Made by a program: the position numbers and the translations under genes. A stretch of DNA of 64,000 nt, taken from Sodalis ligni (GTDB taxonomy: Bacteria; Pseudomonadota; Gammaproteobacteria; Enterobacterales; Enterobacteriaceae). Shown piece after piece: positions 11,947 to 23,900 of the stretch. How positions within the stretch are numbered: position 1 is the stretch's first letter; every line of letters starts with the position of its first letter. The notes beneath the pieces are model-generated. The model saw only the letters and a list, made by a program, of their open reading frames with translations, had not been told where the DNA came from and ran no database searches. The stretch spans positions 5,766,337 through 5,830,336 of the forward strand of contig NZ_CP075169.1 of the NCBI RefSeq assembly GCF_016865525.2, in the 5' to 3' direction.

Positions 11947-12429
11947 TCAGCGATCCCCCGGCTTCAGCGGACCATTGTCATTCCAGATGTCACGGTGAAG
12001 TTTCCAAACGCCGCCCTGTTTTAAAAATATGAGGGCCTGCTTGCCGCGCGACTTCAACTTCCCGTCATGGCCGCGGATGGTGGAGTTCGAAACCTCCGTT
12101 ACCGCTTCATCATTACCGTAAAATTCGGCATCGCTGAAGGTCACCGTATCGGGTGCTTTCCCTGCATAACCCGCCGTGAAGTACTTCGCGATCGCCGCCG
12201 GGCCTACGACCCGGTCATCGCCGGGCTGCAGGAGTGTCCCATCATCGGTGTAGAGGCGCCCAATCGCCTGGTAGTCGCCCTGCTTGAAAGCATCAGCCCA
12301 ACGCGCGTTTTCAGCCTTGATAGCCGCTACGGTGGAGTGCGGCGGATCGGCGGCATAAACCGCGGCGGACGCGAAAGCGAGAGCGACAACGGCCGGTAGC
12401 AAAGCTGGTTTAGTGAAAATGGGTCCCAT
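11947..12429 (-). CDS. Exported DUF4440/SnoaL-like (NTF2-fold) protein
   Basis: The protein is 160 residues. A signal peptide of about 27 residues ends in VYAAD. The rest is a single NTF2-like domain of the DUF4440/SgcJ type, with AIKAENARWADAFKQGD, then LYTDDGTLLQPG and VWKLHRDIWN near the end. Members of this fold bind small hydrophobic ligands or act as simple isomerases; no catalytic residues can be named here. It is the last gene of a minus-strand run with the DJ-1 protein (112-nt gap) and the SDR. Confidence 0.8.
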   Translation of the reverse strand: MGPIFTKPALLPAVVALAFASAAVYAADPPHSTVAAIKAENARWADAFKQGDYQAIGRLYTDDGTLLQPGDDRVVGPAAIAKYFTAGYAGKAPDTVTFSDAEFYGNDEAVTEVSNSTIRGHDGKLKSRGKQALIFLKQGGVWKLHRDIWNDNGPLKPGDR

Positions 12430-12541
12430 GTGGATTATCCAATCGAGTTAATCTGTCTATTGATAATGAGCGCGCTCGTGATGAAGAACGCGCTCGCCGG
12501 TGGCTAGTGAGATGGCCTCGTGCCCATTGCTTGCAAGGGTT

Positions 12542-13396
12542 TCAGCGAACGCCCGGAACCCGGGCCAGACCCTTGGATGCGCCGGGCAGCACCTTGTCCA
12601 CCATCGCGATCACTTCCGGCCGGGCATCTCTGGGATGGCCGGAATGGAACGGCGGAGCGGGATCGTATTCGATCAGGAGCTGCGTAAATTCGGCGGCCTG
12701 CTGACCGCGCAGCCTCCCGGCAACGCGAAGCGCAAAGTCAATACCCGCCGTCACCCCGCCGCCGCTCATGAACCGACCGTTGTCGTCTTCTACGAAGCGA
12801 TCCGGAACGGGAATGGCGCCATATTCAGACAGTTTGTTGACGAAGGCCCAATGGCAGGCGCTTCGCTTACCCTTGAGAACACCCGTTGCGGCCAGCACAA
12901 GCGAGCCGTTGCAAACCGACGTTACGTATTTGGCGCCCTCAGCCAGACGCCGGATCTGGGCTTGATACTCCGGGCTCATCGCCACCGTCAAATCAGACCC
13001 GCCGGGGACCAAAATCATGTCCGCCTTCGCGATATCGGCCAATCGTTCAGTCTTGCCGTACCGGACGCCGAATTCGAGGGTCACGTAGCCGCCATCGAGG
13101 CTCGCATAGCGGACGTTCGTATTCGGCAGCCGGTGAAAAATTTCGCTGGGGCCGGCAAAGTCCAGCAGCGTGCCGCCAGGATAAACCGCAATGACGATGT
13201 TGAGCGGATCGGCGGGGGAAAGCATCCCCGCGCCGGCCGCCTTTGCGAGAGCGGGAGTGGCGCGGCCAAGCAGGGCGCCTCCTCCCACGATGGCGCCTAG
13301 CGTGGCCACGCTTGCGAGCTTAAGGGCATCGCGGCGGGAGTAGCCCCCGCTTTTCGGTTGTTCGTCTGAGGACGTGTTTTCGCTATCGTTGGTCAA
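12542..13396 (-). CDS. Tat-exported DJ-1/PfpI family protein
   Basis: I chose a TTG start at 13396 (284 residues) because AAGGAGA lies just upstream. The frame stays open further upstream, but that extension runs antisense-style through the neighbouring SDR gene. A twin-arginine signal peptide is clear (SRRDALKLAS, a hydrophobic stretch, then ATPALAKA). The mature part is a DJ-1/PfpI glutamine-amidotransferase-like domain with the nucleophile elbow SVCNGSLVLAATGVL and the ACHWAF motif typical of the isonitrile-hydratase/GlxA branch. Most relatives of this branch are cytoplasmic, so export is unusual. It sits between the SDR and DUF4440 genes. The substrate is unknown. Confidence 0.8.
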   Translation of the reverse strand: MTNDSENTSSDEQPKSGGYSRRDALKLASVATLGAIVGGGALLGRATPALAKAAGAGMLSPADPLNIVIAVYPGGTLLDFAGPSEIFHRLPNTNVRYASLDGGYVTLEFGVRYGKTERLADIAKADMILVPGGSDLTVAMSPEYQAQIRRLAEGAKYVTSVCNGSLVLAATGVLKGKRSACHWAFVNKLSEYGAIPVPDRFVEDDNGRFMSGGGVTAGIDFALRVAGRLRGQQAAEFTQLLIEYDPAPPFHSGHPRDARPEVIAMVDKVLPGASKGLARVPGVR

Positions 13397-13548
13397 GATA
13401 ATTTCTCCTTGTGCTTCAACACCCTTGGCAGGCGCAGCCAAATCGGGGCAGAGTGAAGTCTCCCCGCGACGAAAGGCGCGGCGGGCGTAGGATTGAAATG
13501 CGGATGAGCCGAAATAACGTCGGGGACTCCCGAACAGGAGCCGACGCT

Positions 13549-14295
13549 TCAAAGTTGCGAGGCGCCGCCGTCGACAACAAGTTCGGTGCCGACGACGTAG
13601 GCGGATTCGTCGCTGGCGAGATAGAGCGCCGCATAGGCAATGTCCTCGGCCTGGCCCATGTGGCCCACCGGAATCGTCTTGGCGAACCCGTCCTTGATGC
13701 TGCGAATATCCTCGTCGGACAGACCCCATTTGCCGAGCAGGGGAGTGTCCATCGCGCCGGGAGCGATGGCGTTAAAGCGGATTTTGCGGTGGAGAAACTC
13801 GTAAGACCAGCTACGGGCGAGCGAACGTACCGCCGCCTTCGCCGCCGCCGTCAGCGAGATGCCATGCTTGCCGGTCTGCGCGACGAACGATGTATTCAGA
13901 ATAAATGAGGCGCCCTCCCTTAAATCAGGCAGTACTGCCTGAAGCGTGAGCACCACGCCCTTGACGTTGATGTCCATGATCTCGTTATAGAGATCGTCAT
14001 CGATATCGTTGACTGCCGACGGGAAAGCCCGACCCGCGTTGGCGAACACGATATCCAAGCCACCAAACCGTTCTTTAACCTCGGCGGCAATCGCCCGCAT
14101 GTCCTCAATGGAACGTACGTCGCCCTTGAGAACGATCGCATTCTCGCCAAGCTCGGCCTGCACCTGCTCGAATACGGCTTCATCGCGGCCGGTGACCGCT
14201 ACCCGGGCGCCTTCTGCAATAAAAAGCCTGGCGGTGGCAAGACCGATGCCGCTGGTACCGCCCGTGATCAAAGCTGATTTGTTCTTAAGCCTCAT
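13549..14295 (-). CDS. SDR-family NAD(P)-dependent oxidoreductase with an altered catalytic Tyr position
   Basis: This is a 248-residue classical short-chain dehydrogenase/reductase. The start (ATG 14295) follows AAAGGAGC; an upstream in-frame ATG has no support. It has the cofactor loop GGTSGIG (about residues 11-17), the NAG motif, the active-site Ser in LNTSF and the C-terminal VVDGG. The usual YxxxK is read as TAAAK: Lys is kept but the Tyr position is Thr, confirmed from the codons near 13845. That may impair or alter catalysis. The SDR leads the minus-strand run with the DJ-1 and DUF4440 genes. Its substrate cannot be predicted. Confidence 0.85.
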   Translation of the reverse strand: MRLKNKSALITGGTSGIGLATARLFIAEGARVAVTGRDEAVFEQVQAELGENAIVLKGDVRSIEDMRAIAAEVKERFGGLDIVFANAGRAFPSAVNDIDDDLYNEIMDINVKGVVLTLQAVLPDLREGASFILNTSFVAQTGKHGISLTAAAKAAVRSLARSWSYEFLHRKIRFNAIAPGAMDTPLLGKWGLSDEDIRSIKDGFAKTIPVGHMGQAEDIAYAALYLASDESAYVVGTELVVDGGASQL

Positions 14296-14537
14296 TTCAT
14301 GCTCCTTTCTCTGCGTCGTAATTGATCGGCCGAGGGTGCAAAGCGCAATCCCGCTGCGCGCTTGTCCCGGCCGAATGTCCCACTGATTATGGAACACGAA
14401 GCAGATGGCGCAAAGGACGTATAACCCTCAAAAAACGTCACTCAGCGCGAGAAACAAAAACGGCTCTCGCAGCGCTGTCATAAATGGCCGCTAAAATGGA
14501 GAGAGATTGAGTCTGAAATGTCTACCGTGGGAGAAGT

Positions 14538-14885
14538 ATGATGGCCGTACAATCAAGGTTACGCCGGTTATTATCCGGCATATTTGTGACAGCGGCGTTA
14601 CTGGCGGGCCACAACGCCATGGCGGCGCCCGCGGGCGATCCCTCGGGCACCTGTAAAGAGGTGGAAGTGAACGGATACCGTGCCGTGCCCTACTCGTGCC
14701 TGGGCCAGGCCATGACGCCGCCCGAGCAGCCGGCTCACCCCAATCCGGCGCTGGCTAACTCGGATATCAGCAAGCAGCAGCCCAACAACATCGGTCAATT
14801 CAGCCAATCGGCGCTGCGCAACCGCATGGGCGATAACCTGGGCAAGTCAGTCAAGCCGCAGCGCCCGCCGCGTACACAGCCTTAA
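14538..14885 (+). CDS. Small exported protein converging on FHA copy 2
   Basis: The protein is 115 residues (or 114 from the second ATG) behind GGGAGAAG. A signal peptide of about 30 residues ends near NAMAAPA. The mature part has two cysteines (GTCKEVEVNGYRAVPYSCLG), then a Pro/Gln/Asn-rich tail. I do not recognise the family with certainty. The gene ends 75 nt from the stop codon of the 4156-residue exoprotein on the other strand, with a hairpin between them. A role in exoprotein maturation or surface retention is only a guess from position. Confidence 0.65.
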   Translation: MMAVQSRLRRLLSGIFVTAALLAGHNAMAAPAGDPSGTCKEVEVNGYRAVPYSCLGQAMTPPEQPAHPNPALANSDISKQQPNNIGQFSQSALRNRMGDNLGKSVKPQRPPRTQP

Positions 14886-14924
14886 TGGCCCGCATCGGGA
14901 TAGCGATATTCCGCCGGCGTGAAA

Positions 14925-14955
14925 CAGGCCCGGTACCGCAACGATACGGGGCCTG
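14925..14955. terminator. Hairpin between converging genes
   Basis: An inverted repeat (CAGGCCCGGTA and TACGGGGCCTG, one mismatch, 9-nt loop) lies between the stop codons of the small exported protein (plus) and the giant exoprotein (minus). In the minus direction it is followed by TTT. It probably works as a terminator for one or both genes. Confidence 0.5.
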
Positions 14956-14960
14956 ACGGA

Positions 14961-17900
14961 TTACTGCGATTGCAAACTGCGGCGCTCGTCCTCGCTAAGC
15001 TGCGCCAGCGATTTCTGGTCCAGTTTGCCCGTTCCCACCACCTGCACCACGCTGGCCGGATCATACCCCGTGCTGCGCATCGCGTTATCATCGCCCCCCG
15101 CTTCCAGCCGTTCAGTACCGTAGCCCAGAACCTGCACGCTGATGACCGAAGGCTGGTTGCGCTGCGCCTGCCGGTTTATCTGTTCCGCCGCCTGCACCGC
15201 GCTGCTGGCCGCCTGACTGGCTGAGGTCAGCGCGCCGACGTTCACCGCCGCGATGGTGGGAATGCCGGTGGATTTGCCCTGCACCTGGATATTCTCCGCG
15301 TTCACCACCCGCAGCGCCGCGACGTTGATATTGCCCGATACCCGGATGCCCGCCTCGCCGGCATCGATGGTGCCCAGGGGGGCTATCAGGTCTACGTCTC
15401 CGGGAGGAACTTCAGGGATGGGAGCCAAGGTAGCGATACCGGCGCCAGTGCTCGGCACTTGCGGGGACAACGTGAGGTTGCCAACATCATCATATGTTTG
15501 TTTAGGCGGCGTGAAGACCACCGTCGTCTTTGACCCGCGGCCTGCGTTGATGTCGCCCTCGGTCGACCAGGCCAGGATATTGCCGCCGAAGGTGGTCATG
15601 ATGCGCGACAGCCCCAGCAGCAGGCTATCCTGCGAATAAATCTGGATATCGCCCTGGCCCTGCGTGATCAGGCCGGAATCAGCGCCTGGCGTCAGTCCCT
15701 CGGTACCAATCGTCACACCGCCGCCCGGCGCGAGAAGCTGAATGTCTCCGCCAAAATCGGTGTGCACATAACCGCTGATATTGAGGCCGCTGCTGATCGC
15801 CGTGAACAGGGTGATGTCGCCGTCATAGGCATCCTCGCGCGGGAACAGCGCAGCAATGGCCTCGCGGCCGCGGAGATAGGACCCAGGGCGGGGTCCGTTG
15901 CTGTCATTGAACTCGCGACCGCCGGCGGTAAGCTCGGCGTAGTAGACCGTGCGCAAGAATATTCGCTGCTGCTCGGCGGGAAGAGCGAGGAAATAGGCAA
16001 GCGCGTCCCCGGCCGGGCCGGCATAGCCGAAGCTGTCCCTAAGCCATCCCACCAGCTCTCCGTTGTAAGTCTTGGCGACCTTGCCGGGCTGGTCGGCCAA
16101 CGCACCCGGCCCGGCAAGGTTGGCCGGATCGAGATAGAGCCTGGCGAAAGCGGTCCAGTCGACCTGTCCCTCGCCCGGCGTGCCGGCGCCCAGCCCGGCC
16201 TGCAGCACTACGCTCGCCCCTGGCCGCTGATCGCCGGCAACCAAAGGGCCAATACTCTCTATTGCCGCGGAAGAACCTTGATAAAGATTCTTACCGGCGC
16301 TGATCTCCAATGTGCCGGGACCGGCTATCTGTAGACCGGCGACTTGGGTTTCTGACGTAAAATCTATAGTCCCGGCACCGGCTTCAATAATGTTCCCGGA
16401 TGCCGCGATCGCTGACACGTCGTTCGGATCGTTTTGGAGAATCAGACCCTTCAAGTCGACAATGTCGCCCCCGGCCAGTATTTGAACAGGCTTCACGGCG
16501 CGATAATAGTCCGTCGTTGTCCTGATTCCGGAAACTACCTGGTCGCTCTCGAAGATCTCGCCATAGCGTAAATTGAGTATATCCCCGTCCATCGCGTAAA
16601 TGCTTGAAACGACATCGCCGTCAAACGCGCTGGCGTCGGACACCGTATTCGGTCCGAACACGAACGGATTGCCGCCGACGCCGCCGAATCCGCTTGGGCC
16701 ATAATCGGAGCTGTAGACTTTCCAGGCTTGTGTGCTGTCCACAATGTTGTTCGGATCGCCCCAATAATTCGACGACTGCAATGTCGAGGTATAGTTGTCC
16801 GTTAAATACGTCGCCCAAGCCGGGTGGAACGGAGTCGCTAAAGTCGACATGGAGGTCGCAAGCGGCCCGTAGGCGTAAGAGGCGGTGGCATCGATGACGG
16901 AGCCCGCGGCGAGCAGTTGCAATTCGCCGGAAGGCGACGGCAACATCAGGCTTGCGCCTTGTTGTCCGGCGAAGAGAAATATGTCGCCGTTGCCTGCCGT
17001 CGCCCGCAGGATTGACGGCAGGAAAAGGGTGCTGGTGTGAATGGCGCTGTTAGCGTTAAGGTCGCTTCCCTGAAAGGCCGACAGCGGCGACACGCCGCCG
17101 CCGGCGCCAAATAGATTAATCGCCGTATCCGGGGTCCATAACGTGAACCAGGTTGCCCCCTGCAGCCCCGGCGTGGAGCTCGCATCGGTTTGCTCGGTCA
17201 AGCGAATACGCCCGGGATCGATGACGTCGCCCATCGCAATGTCGCCGCGCGCGAGAATGTTGACCGTACCGTCGCCCGGTACGAAGGCGCCGCCGGATGT
17301 CGTCACGGCAGAATAGGTCTTGAGGGGATCGAGCGGGCGCGGGTCCGCCAGTCCGTTGTCGTAGCCAAAGTGCTGGCCATAGAGGCTGCCGAAGTCGCCG
17401 GTGGAGAGATTGATGTCCCCGCGGATATCGACGAACTGATTACCCGCGCCGCCGACATTGCCGCCGGCCTTCACGGAAAGCGTGCCGCCTCCGGTCTGCG
17501 CCAGACTGCCGTCCGCCATCACGCGTCCGCTGCCGCCAACGGCAATGACAATGCCTCCCGTGTCTCCGATATCGCCACCCGCCCGGACGTTGGCGTTGCC
17601 GCCGCCTAACGTACCGACGCCGGAAAACGTGGAAAGATGCACTCTAACGCCGGTGTAATCGGGGCCACTGTAGGGATCGATTGACGGGCTGGCGGTGTAA
17701 CTGCCGAAGTTGATGCCCCAGGCGGCGGCCTGACCGAGTTCCGTTCCGCCCTGACGCCATAACCAGCCCCCCACTTCTCCCGAGTCGAAGGCCAAAGAAC
17801 CATCAATATTGCCTTGCGCCGTCAGGAGGAGGTCGCCGCCGTGCTCCATGTAGTACATGTATTGCGAGCCGAGCGTATCTTCGTAGAGGGTATTGGCGGC

Positions 17901-20900
17901 GCCCAGCACGGTACCGTCATCGGCGAACGTGCCGCGTGCGGGATTATAGGGAGCATTCGCAGATGCGCCGGTTGCCGCGATCGGCGTACCGGCAGTATAG
18001 ATGCCATAAGGGCTCATCTGCTGATAGTTGCCGCCGGCGAGCAAATCAAGATCTCCGGTGCCGGTACGAATCACGCTGGCGACGGATTGGCCGTCCGTAC
18101 CCGCAACATGCGGATCGTTCAACGTCATGTTGCCGAGACCGGCCAGATCAGGGGCGCTGCGCAAGGCTCGGCTGTCGGCCGCGCCGGTATCGGCGCCCGA
18201 CACCAGCCGCATCGACCATGATAGGCTTCCCGGCGCAAGCGGTTGCGCAAGGGCATAGACCGGACGGGACGACGGACCGGGTGCAAGCAGCGCCGGAATG
18301 GGCAGGCCCGCCTCCCAGGCAAATAACGGCAGGCCAAAAAAAGTCGCGCTGATCACCGTCCCGGCCTTGAGCGTCTCGCCGGGGTTGTACACCCTGCCGC
18401 TGGGATCGCTGACAACGATACCGCCGAAAGGCGAATAGAAAGCATCGTTCGGAACGGTCCAGTCTTCGAGCAAATGTACATTCCCGGTCGGGTAAATATC
18501 GGTTGCCGCCACGGTTGATGGCGTTGGAACCAGGAAGTTGGTGTCGTCCGGCGAGTTGGGCGGCGGCGCAAAACCGTCGGTGATGCTGCCGTTGATGTTC
18601 AGATCGTCCGCGGCACGGATGACCAGCTTGCCCGGTTCTCCGGATCCCAACAGCGTCGGATTCGCATTCGGACCATAACGGTAGCCGGCAAAGTCCAGAT
18701 CGTCTGTCGTCGACAATGTGCCGTCCGATCTGATCTCGATGCCCGGGCGCAGATGAAAGGCAGAGCCATAGGCCGCAAGGCCGGCGAGGCGGCCCGATAG
18801 CGCGCCGTTGCCCAGCGCCGCATTGATAAACGCGCTGCTGTCTATATTCAATCCATCGAGATAGGATTGGTCGATGGTGCCGCCATCGGGCAGCGCATAA
18901 GTCCGAAAGCCATTGACGGCGATACTTGCGGCGCCGGCGACGTTGAGCGCCGCGCCGGCGTTGATAGCGATGTCGTTCGCTCCCGCGCCGGTCCCATTGG
19001 CGCCGCCGAGGCGGGGCGCGTCGATTTCCAGCCTGCCGCGCGCGGTATTGTCGGCCGAGCGCATGTCGATGACCGCGCCGCCGTCCAGATTGACAAAACC
19101 ATCCGCCGAAGCAAGTTCAATATGGGGGGTGTTATCGGCCTCGATGGGCGCGCCATAGCTATCGATCTTCAGCACCGTGCCGTGCGTATCCAGCACCGCC
19201 GAGGATGCCAGATGGAGATCGTCGCGCGCCGCCAGCCGGATCGTCCCGGGCGCGGTACCGCTCGCATCGATGGTCCCATTGACGGTCAGGCTGCCGCCAT
19301 CCACCGAGATCGACACGGCATTGGCTTTCACCCCGTTACCGAAAGCCAGATCGCCACGCTTGATGTCGAACGACCGCGCACCGAAGAAACCCGCGCCGTT
19401 CAGCCTGTCGTTGAGCGCGGAGAAATCGCCCAAATCCTGTGCCTGGATCGTGAATTCACCGCCGGCATAGCCGCCGCTGGAGGACCCATTAAGCGCGCCG
19501 TCAAATAAAACGCGGCCATGCATCAGATCGGTTGCCATTGCCGTGACCGTGCCGGCGGCGTTGTTTTGCGCCGAAACGTCTAAAAGCGAACCGGCCGCCA
19601 GCGAAATATCGCCGCTAGCGCTTTGCAGCACGAGGTCGCCGCCCCAGCTGTCGGCGGATTTGTCGAAGAATGTCAGGTGGCGGCCCGAGAGATCGATCAT
19701 CGCATTGCCGCCGACGGACAGGTCGTTGACGGCCTTGAGCGTCAGCTTGCCGCTTGGCAGTGCGACTGCCGTATCGAGCACAATGCTGTCGCCGTTGAAG
19801 GAGATTGTGCCGCCGAGATTGTTTTCGTTCGCGGTGTTCGCGGCCGTGACGCCCGCAGGCGCGGTGGCTGTTATCGCGCCGCCGGCGTTGTAAGCCATCA
19901 CGGCGCCTTGCTGCGCGGTCAGCAGCGGCGCGGTGATAGTCAGATTGCCCCCCTGCACATTGCCTGAGCTATCCCGGCTCAGGCCGACAAACAGCGCTCC
20001 GTCATCGTTCGTGGTGACGCGGTCGCCGGCGCTGATATTGACCGCCGAGAAGCCTATCGCATAGCGATTGAGCGAGGTCCCATCGGTCACACGGGTATGA
20101 TCGCCGTAACCGAACAGAACGCTCTGCGCCGCAATATCCAGTGTGCCAAGACCGGTTCCCGGTCCATTCGGCACGATGACGGCCGGATCCTGATTGCCGT
20201 ACGGAATGCTGCCGGTAGGATTGGCGGAGGGATCCCAGCCGTTTCCGGTACGAATGCCATTCCAAACGAAGGCGTCAGCCGTGATATGCGCGCCCTCGTC
20301 GCCATTGGCAAGACCGTAAAGCGCGGGCGAATTGACGACAAACTGAACGTTGCCGCCGCCGGACTGGCTTCTCGCATCCAGTGAAACGTCGCCGAAGAGA
20401 TTGACTGAGCCGCCGGCCACGATGGTCAATTGCTCGAGCGCCGGCACGCCGGCCGTTGAAGACGGATGCAAAAGACGATCGAGGATGCCCTGGGTCAGAT
20501 TCCATCCCGCGGGCAGACTGCCGGCAGCCTGTGCGGCCGTCAGGGAGGCGTCGGTGCCGACATTGACCGTCTCCTGGGTCACCGAAAGATAGCGGGCGCC
20601 CAGGTTTGCATCGCCCATGGTCAGGGAGCCCGGCGCGCCAAGCACAATGCTGCCTTCGGTGAGCAGCGACGCACCGTTCCCGATTTCGATGCTGCCGGTT
20701 CCGGAAAACGGCAGGAAGTTGAACCAGCCATTGGCGACGGCAAGGACGGCGGTCGATCCCGGCACATCGATGCCGGTATTGCCGTAGACGTAACCGAGCG
20801 ACGAATCCAGACCGCTGCCGCCAAGACCACGGGTATCGAGCGTCGCTCCGCCCGCGACGCTCACCGCGGGGCCGACAAGAAAAATCTGGCCGGCGCGCAA

Positions 20901-23900
20901 GGTCGCGCCATCCAGAACATTCACGGCATTATCCCCAGTGAAAACAATTCGTCCGCCGGTGTAAACACCGGTGTCGTCATTATAGGATGTCGATCCTCCC
21001 ATTAGGACAGAGGCGGCATTAAACGCATTGATGTCATCGCTCGACAGCGTGGTGTGGCCGGGCAGCGCCGCGGCGCCGGGCGCGGTGATGTCAAGAACGC
21101 CTTGAGAGCCTGCCTTGATAACGAGTGCCCCCGCAATCCCGTCCTCGGCGCCGCTGAACAGCGCGCTGCCCGCAAACGACAATGCCTTTCCGCTGGACGG
21201 CGAGCCGAGCGTGAACTCGACAATGCCGCCATCAATCGGCAACCTCGGCCGGATCCCGTCGAACAGGGAGGCCTGCCCGCGAAGGAAATCCGCGTAGCCC
21301 GTCTCGTTGTATTGCGAGTAGGTCCTGACCGTCGGGCCGGCGGTCAGGATCACCTGCGTCGGCAACGAATCGCGAACGGCCGTATTCGCTATGCCGAGAT
21401 AGCCGCTGGCGAGTATCGATCCATTCGGCAAATGGAGGGGCGCATCGGCAGCCTGCGTCCTGCCGCCAAGCTCGACGCGGAAAGCGCCCGGCGCCAGGGC
21501 GTAGCTTGACGGCAGCAGGGTATAAGTGCCGGCCGGCAAGCCTGGGACGCCGGCGGCAATCGTGATCTGCTGCCCGACGGCCGGATCGCCGGCGCCCTTG
21601 GCGGCAATCGCCGGCGCGTAGGCAGCCGCATAACCTGGCGCGATGGCATAGACCTTGTCGCTCGCGGCGCTGAATGTAGCGTTGATCGGGTTGGCGTTGA
21701 CGAGCGCGGTCGTCAGGACGTTCACGGAACCGCCTCGGCCCGAAATGAAGCCCGCGCCGAGGAGATTGCCGCCCCCCGATACGTCAAGAACGGCGCCGGC
21801 CTCGCCCACCACCGACTCGCCTGCGATCATCAGGCCGGTTTCAACAAGATTTGTGCCGTTGACGTAGTCGTTGGTGGCGCCGAGATCCTCGATGGTCCCA
21901 TCGGTCCCCTGGTAGGTGACGCCGTCGCTTGTGCCGCCGAAGGGGATTGTCAGGCCCTGGGCGCTGGTTGAAGTGAGGCTGCCGTCACGGAGCACCAGCT
22001 TCGGCGCCGGCGGCACCAGAGGCGAATTGGTAAACAGCGTATTGAACGCGAGGATCCCCAGCGGTGCGCGAACCACGCCGCCCTGATCGATATAAGGTGC
22101 GGCGATTGACAGATTCCCGAAGACCGATGCCGGCGTATCGGGCGCCGGTTCGCCGTTGGTCCTGATGATAAGCGTCGCACCGGGATCGAAAGCGACTCCG
22201 CCAAATCCGGCGGAACTTCCGCCGGCACTTCCGCCGGCACTGCTGCGCGTCATCATCAGTCCGGCGAGAATGTTCATGGTGGCGCCGCTCATCGGATAGA
22301 TTTGATCCGCCTGGATGGCAAGGCTGTTGGGCACAGTCAGGCTGCCGGTGCCAAACCTGACATCCCCCGAACTGTGCAAAATGAGGTTGCCGAATCCCGG
22401 CATATTGACGATATGCGGCCCGCTATCGTGGGCGAAAAGATCGTCGTCCCCCGGAGTCTGCGCCGGTATGTTGCCCGGTCCGCTACCTACGTAATATAGG
22501 GATCCGGCGCCCTGGAATCCAAACGCGCCGAATTGCACCGCCGATGACACATCGATCAAATCCGCGTCCACTTCAAAGTTGCTGTCTGAAGCCGTGGTGA
22601 AACCTGATCCCTTGATGTTATTGAGGCCCGTATAATATTGGTACACCTGTGCGCCGGCGAGGGACGGGTCGTTATACCAGCCATCGATTTTCACATACGG
22701 CGCCCGGAGAGCGGCGTTGATGTGCGGATCGTTTGCGCTCGCCGAGATAACGCCGCCTGACAAGACAATGCTTCGCTTCATGCCAAGATCAACATCGCCG
22801 TCAAACACAAACAGGTCATGGGTCGAAAGCGCAAGCTGATCGAAACCCCCGGCATGAATCTTGTCGACGCTAAGGGTCGCGTCGCCAAACTTCAGCGCCG
22901 GATCGCTTTCGCCCGGAGCCAGGCCGGCAGACAAACCGGTAGGCCGATCCTGCTGGACAATCGTGATATTGCGCAGCCTCTGCATCTCCTCGGGAACTTC
23001 ACCGACGGCAAAAGGCGACTGCGGTGTCGGCAGGTACGGAAGATAAATGTGGCTTAGCACATTGAGACTAAGCAGGCCTCCTGAGGCATTACCCCCACCC
23101 GCGGCGGCGCGCAGGTCTCCGTCGAGATATATCCCGCTGGCCGAATAAAGCGCGATGACACCGCCATCGCCGGCCACCAGCGTGGGCTGCAATCCGGCTC
23201 CGGCCGGGACATCGATCGTTTCCGCTGTACCCGACGCGTCGAGCAGTGCGCCGGGCCTAACAATGATAAAAGCATCGCCGGCGACAACGTTGTGTCCGGA
23301 GTCCATGCCGCTGCCCAGCGTGATCGAACCACCGTCCGGCACTACGCCGTAACGGCGGCCGGCCGCGTCGGCGGCCACAACCGCCTGCGCGGAGACGTCG
23401 AGGATGCTGTCTTCGCCGACCCAAATCGACCGCGTCGGCGTCGCAAAACCGAATCCATCGCCGCCATACAACGCGCCGTTCGACGCATTCGGCACGTTCG
23501 CGATGGTGATATTTCCGCCGTGCGCGGTGATAGCCCCCTCGATGGTCGTTTGCCGATCCGCGTAAAGGGTCACACTCTGTCCCGGATCGACGGTGATGGC
23601 GCTGCCCTGTGTCATATTGAAATCGTAGAGGCTGCTGAACGTCAGGCTGGCGCCTGCCCGTTGGGTCAGCCGGTCGGCAATCGGGTCATCGATATAGGTC
23701 GGCGGCAGCCAGAGATCGGCCGCATCCGAAACCTCGCTGCCAGTGGGCGCCGAACGACTTGCCGTGTCGAATCTATAGACCGGGACGGTCGCCGCGACGT
23801 TTGTTGCAATCTCCATGCCCGTGTTGCTGCTGACGGCGTAGTGGGAAAAGCCGGCGCTGAAAATATCAGGACCCAGCGCGAGCACCGGCTGGATGGGGAC

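Noticed and set aside
13397..13729. N-terminal extension of the DJ-1 frame into the SDR gene
   Set aside because: The extension is out-of-frame SDR DNA; a TTG with AAGGAGA and a Tat signal right after it mark the true start.
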